A stretch of DNA of 64,000 nt from Nemopilema nomurai (taxonomy: Eukaryota > Cnidaria > Scyphozoa > Rhizostomeae > Rhizostomatidae): assembly GCA_003864495.1 (NCBI GenBank), contig ML133408.1, positions 174,185-238,184 of the forward strand. The letters are read 5' to 3'. The notes beneath the pieces are model-generated. The model ran no database searches, was not told the DNA's origin, and worked only from the letters and a program-made list of their open reading frames with translations. Shown here piece by piece: positions 61,001 through 64,000 of this stretch (position 1 is the first letter of the stretch; each line of letters opens with the position of its first letter). The position numbers and the translations under genes were made by a program.

Positions 61001-61850
61001 TATGCTAATAAATTGACAGGGGGAATGCATATTCTTTGTTTGCAACCTCGGGAAATCGTTAAACGAGTCGTGAAAGTAAACGAAATTTCACCTCTTCGCA
61101 AGTCTCTATAGCCTCTTCTGAACTTCAAGTATTCGATATCATAGCATGCTTCTTATAGAAATAGGCGTAGTTATTTTTGCCATAGATGACGTCATCTTGG
61201 TTACACGACAGCAAAAAATTCGATTAACTTATACAAGGGAAGTTCCCCCAGAAATCTTTTCAGAGCAAACTCATTCGTGAAATCTTAAAAAGTCAATATC
61301 GCAAATTTGTGTCTTCTTGAAAAATATTAAAATTTCTATTTACTGGTCCAATCATAAGATTAGACCAATCGCAACTTACATCAACAAAACTATTTTGAAT
61401 ATATTTATTATTCCTACAATCGATGTGATGACAAAAGATTTTTATCTGCAGACGTATTTGATTCTTTTAATAAGAGAGGTACGCCATTGGTCTAGCATGA
61501 GAAAATAACTTTTCAACCATTGAAATGGCATGACTAAAGCAAGCAAAAAGCAGAATAATTTGCGATCTAAATGAAATACCTTCTACTGTCCAAACTTCCC
61601 CTTCCAGCTCACTGCAACGAAAGCAATAGTAGGCTCTGAATTACTATCGTCATATACCAAACGAGCTTCCACGAAATAAGTTCTTGAAGTGATAGGGCAA
61701 ATAAATTTAATTTATCGCATACTATAAAGGTGGTGTGATTCAGTGCCCTTTGTCCTGCAGATGGAAGGCAAATCTGATAATGAAACTTGGAGACACGAAT
61801 GCTTAAATCAACTTAACATATGACCTTAACTATTTTCAGCCATGCTCGTA
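58088..61850. other. long intergenic stretch, no gene recognised
   Basis: AT-rich sequence with only short frames. No exon with good splice sites, repeat array or RNA gene was seen. Confidence 0.5.
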
Positions 61851-62099
61851 TTACGACTGCTTCCATCCTTCACCAGGTAAGGTTGCTAGAAGGACACAAC
61901 AAAAGGCGTTTTGCCAATAGAGTGTAGCAAAGTCGACAACGTTCACTAATGTAGAAAAACTTGCTTGACATATTCGCAATGCTTTTCTGAACGTAATTGC
62001 AATCTCTGCCAAGGGTACTTGGAACACTACGAGATGTTTGTAACTATGCGGTCGCCGTTCTATTTCCGTGTCTACTTGGTTGCCCTCTTGCCCCGCCAT
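61851..62099 (-). CDS. candidate 82-codon ORF, unidentified
   Basis: An ATG in a GATGGCGGGG context at 62097-62099 opens 82 codons to TAA at 61851. The N-terminal third is polar (MAGQEGNQVDTEIERRP) and the C-terminal third is hydrophobic, with a Cys-containing segment near residues 50-75. A weak donor (GTGAAG) near the end could make it a first exon with about 75 codons. It lies about 500 bases downstream of the tail exon of the PPxY gene at 62610. No family is recognised, and it could be chance. Confidence 0.25.
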   Translation of the reverse strand: MAGQEGNQVDTEIERRPHSYKHLVVFQVPLAEIAITFRKALRICQASFSTLVNVVDFATLYWQNAFCCVLLATLPGEGWKQS

Positions 62100-62609
62100 C
62101 AAACGTTGTATCGTTAGGTGAAAGCCATCGCTACAGGGGCGTGCCGAAGTAGGGGGTGTGTCTATGGTACTAGAGTGTAAAATTTGTGCGCTATGACTAA
62201 CTATCTTTAGTCAACCCTGTCGGTAAATTTCTCATGTAACAACGCCCCCCCCCCCCAAACCCACTCCCATCCCCTACCCAAAAGCTCTTCGGCGCGCCAC
62301 TGCAAAGCTATGTAAGAATTCACCACCCTGTTTGTGGGATTATTCATTTTTGCGCCATAAAACTTTGTTTTAGGGGTAAGGGGATTCTACAGCTTGTGTA
62401 ACTCGTAAATTACAAAAAGTGTTCCAAGACTTTTGGCAGAAATTTTGCATCCAGCTTGGGTATGTCTGTGCAGTATGAATACGGGGAACATTGAGATACT
62501 GGCAGTTCAATTGAAGTATGCTCTATATTGTCCTAGTTCAACACGAATACGGACAAAACACGCAGCTTACCAAGCAACACGACGCCCTGGAAACCATTCG
62601 CTGGCCCAG
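62100..62609. other. stretch between candidate ORF and PPxY gene
   Basis: Contains a run of twelve C at 62245-62256 inside a pyrimidine-rich segment. It is probably partly the 3' untranslated region of the gene ending at 62610. Confidence 0.5.
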
Positions 62610-63271
62610 TCAGAGGAAGAAGACGCCGGAGTATGCAGGGGGTTGCTGTCCGTCTGAGGTGTCAGCTTCCGAAAGTCTCCTTTCCAGATAATTGGATGTG
62701 GTGTCAGTTGGCAGTTCTTCAGACAATGGTCCTATGCTAGAATTTGAGCCTCGTTCACGTGAAATCGAGCTGGTACCTGGACGGATGCTACTACCGTGTT
62801 CATTTGACTCAGTCACCGGGTCCTGTCTTGTGACACAAATACGATTAGAATCTTCCAGTTGGTTTGTGCTAAGATTACTGTCCCTTTGTTGCACAAATAT
62901 TCGTGTCTCTGTCCCTTGTACAGGACTTGCTGTATTTAATGCTGGCAGTTCTGCGGAATCTCCCACTTGCTGGTTTGTATTCAAATTATGGTCAGTCTCG
63001 TTATTCAAATCAGAATCATTACTCAACGAGTTATCTAAATTAGAATCAGAACAATCTGGTGGATCTATGCTGACAACCTCGTTCTGAAGTGGCAAGCTAG
63101 CCTCGCTTCTCACTGATACGCCATCCTCAGCCGGACCTGAGTCTTGCGAAGTTCTCGGCTCCAAATCGCGATGCAATAGGACCCCGCTTTCTTCATCTCT
63201 AGATCTTGTTTGTTCCTCCGTTGAGCTCTGGATCTCATCATATTTTGGCGGAGGTTCCGATGGAAAGCTGC
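62610..63271 (-). CDS. tail exon of second PPxY-motif gene (partial)
   Basis: Terminal exon of 662 bp on the minus strand, entered in phase 1 after an acceptor ending ATGTTAG and ending in TGA. It encodes about 220 residues. Near its start it reads SEPPPKYDEIQ, matching EPPPKYEDVI at the same position and phase in the last exon of the gene at 51285-54893. A second PPxY motif, PPAY, lies eight residues from the C-terminus (QQPPAYSGVFFL). Between them is a Ser/Asn/Asp-rich, probably disordered chain. By analogy this is the cytoplasmic tail of a membrane protein that recruits WW-domain proteins such as NEDD4-family ligases. The upstream exons with any TM segment were not identified and may lie beyond 64000. 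Confidence 0.65.
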
Positions 63272-64000
63272 CTAACATAAGAAGGCAAAAAGGTGACTAC
63301 ATCCGTAGCAAAAAAAACAAGGAAAAAACTTATCATATATCATCATGGCTATAATCAGTGGCTGACTGGCAGACCGATCATACAAAAAAGGGCAAAAGCA
63401 GCCCCTTTGCATTATCGGACTTTTTCCTTTCGATGTTCCAGTTTCATGCTTATACAGATTAAAAAGGTAATCAGTGCAAACCATAGTGATAATGATATAG
63501 AACATGCACATGAACCACGCCCCTACTTTCTGGCCACTGCCAAAAAAGCCCCCTTCAGTTCTCTGTGGCTGGTTGAAAATACTGTACCAATGGCTTTGAT
63601 TTACCCCTAACACACTTGAGTTTACATAAAACTTCATTTGCAAAAATCTTGGGCCAAAATGCACAAATTTACAGCTTAATTTGAAAGGTTCTTTGGAAGC
63701 TTTTAGATAACAACAGAAAGTCTAATTGATCTACTTTTCAAAAGTTGGTCTAAGCTATGAAGAAATTCATATCTTGGATCACTGTGAAGACATAAATAAG
63801 GGTGTTGCCAAGTGACATGTTGAGCAACTGTAGCATGGTACAAACCCTTAGGTTTCCAACAAAGCTAAATTTATCTATCAATTTTATTATTTCCTCTTGA
63901 TTCCCCTTTGATTTTCATTTCCCACGAGTAGTCTAGATAAACTTGTGAATTTGATGGTACTGCCATTGTATAATTTTCTCCATATTATGCTTTGAAACAG
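63272..64000. other. probable upstream intron of the second PPxY gene
   Basis: No exon in the required phase 1 was found. A minus-strand frame at 63272-63664 contains one hydrophobic stretch (WFMCMFYIIITMVCTDYLF) but has no donor in the right phase and ends at the acceptor of the tail exon. Confidence 0.4.

Noticed and set aside
63272..63664. Upstream membrane exon of the second PPxY gene
   Set aside because: A hydrophobic stretch is present, but no donor in phase 1 could be found and the frame runs to the tail-exon acceptor.

Overview
The window looks like nuclear DNA from an invertebrate animal. It is AT-rich, genes have introns with GT/AG splice sites, simple repeats are common and intergenic distances are long. 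A cnidarian such as a coral is my best guess from overall texture, not a proven assignment. No ribosomal RNA, tRNA, CRISPR array or recognisable transposon was found, and nothing looks bacterial.

Layout. Two assembly seams dominate the left side. At 20-660 a 320-bp segment is repeated exactly on either side of a single n at 340. Positions 2931-20010 and 20638-37715 are two near-identical ~17.08-kb copies (A and B) facing each other across a 627-bp run of N. The end of the sequence before the gap matches the start of the sequence after it, so the simplest reading is two allelic contigs placed head to tail rather than a biological duplication. Within each copy, on the minus strand, lies a complete calmodulin-like gene with five coding exons (A 4324-8459, B 22040-26181). 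By eye the two versions differ only at synonymous sites. Each copy also holds weaker candidates: a 55-residue two-exon gene, a 30-codon terminal exon inside a long block that is invariant between copies, and a small membrane-protein terminal exon.

From 37716 the sequence is unique. It holds a higher-order satellite (38935-39640), two well-spliced minus-strand exons (41998-42083 and 44200-44241) that may belong with the terminal exon in copy B as a small mitochondrial-type protein, a ~115-bp tandem repeat, and an uninterrupted PRPF18 splicing-factor gene (48041-49108, minus). To the right are two minus-strand genes whose tail exons both begin with a glutamate-proline-rich PPKY motif. The first is a complete three-exon, two-TM protein (51285-54893). 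For the second only the final exon is visible (62610-63271), the rest lying upstream or beyond the window. They look like diverged tandem paralogues and resemble adaptors for WW-domain ubiquitin ligases in layout only.

All supported genes are on the minus strand. There is no sign of an operon-like or defence-type system. The most informative items are the false duplication, the fully reconstructed calmodulin-like gene, the intronless PRPF18 and the PPxY pair.
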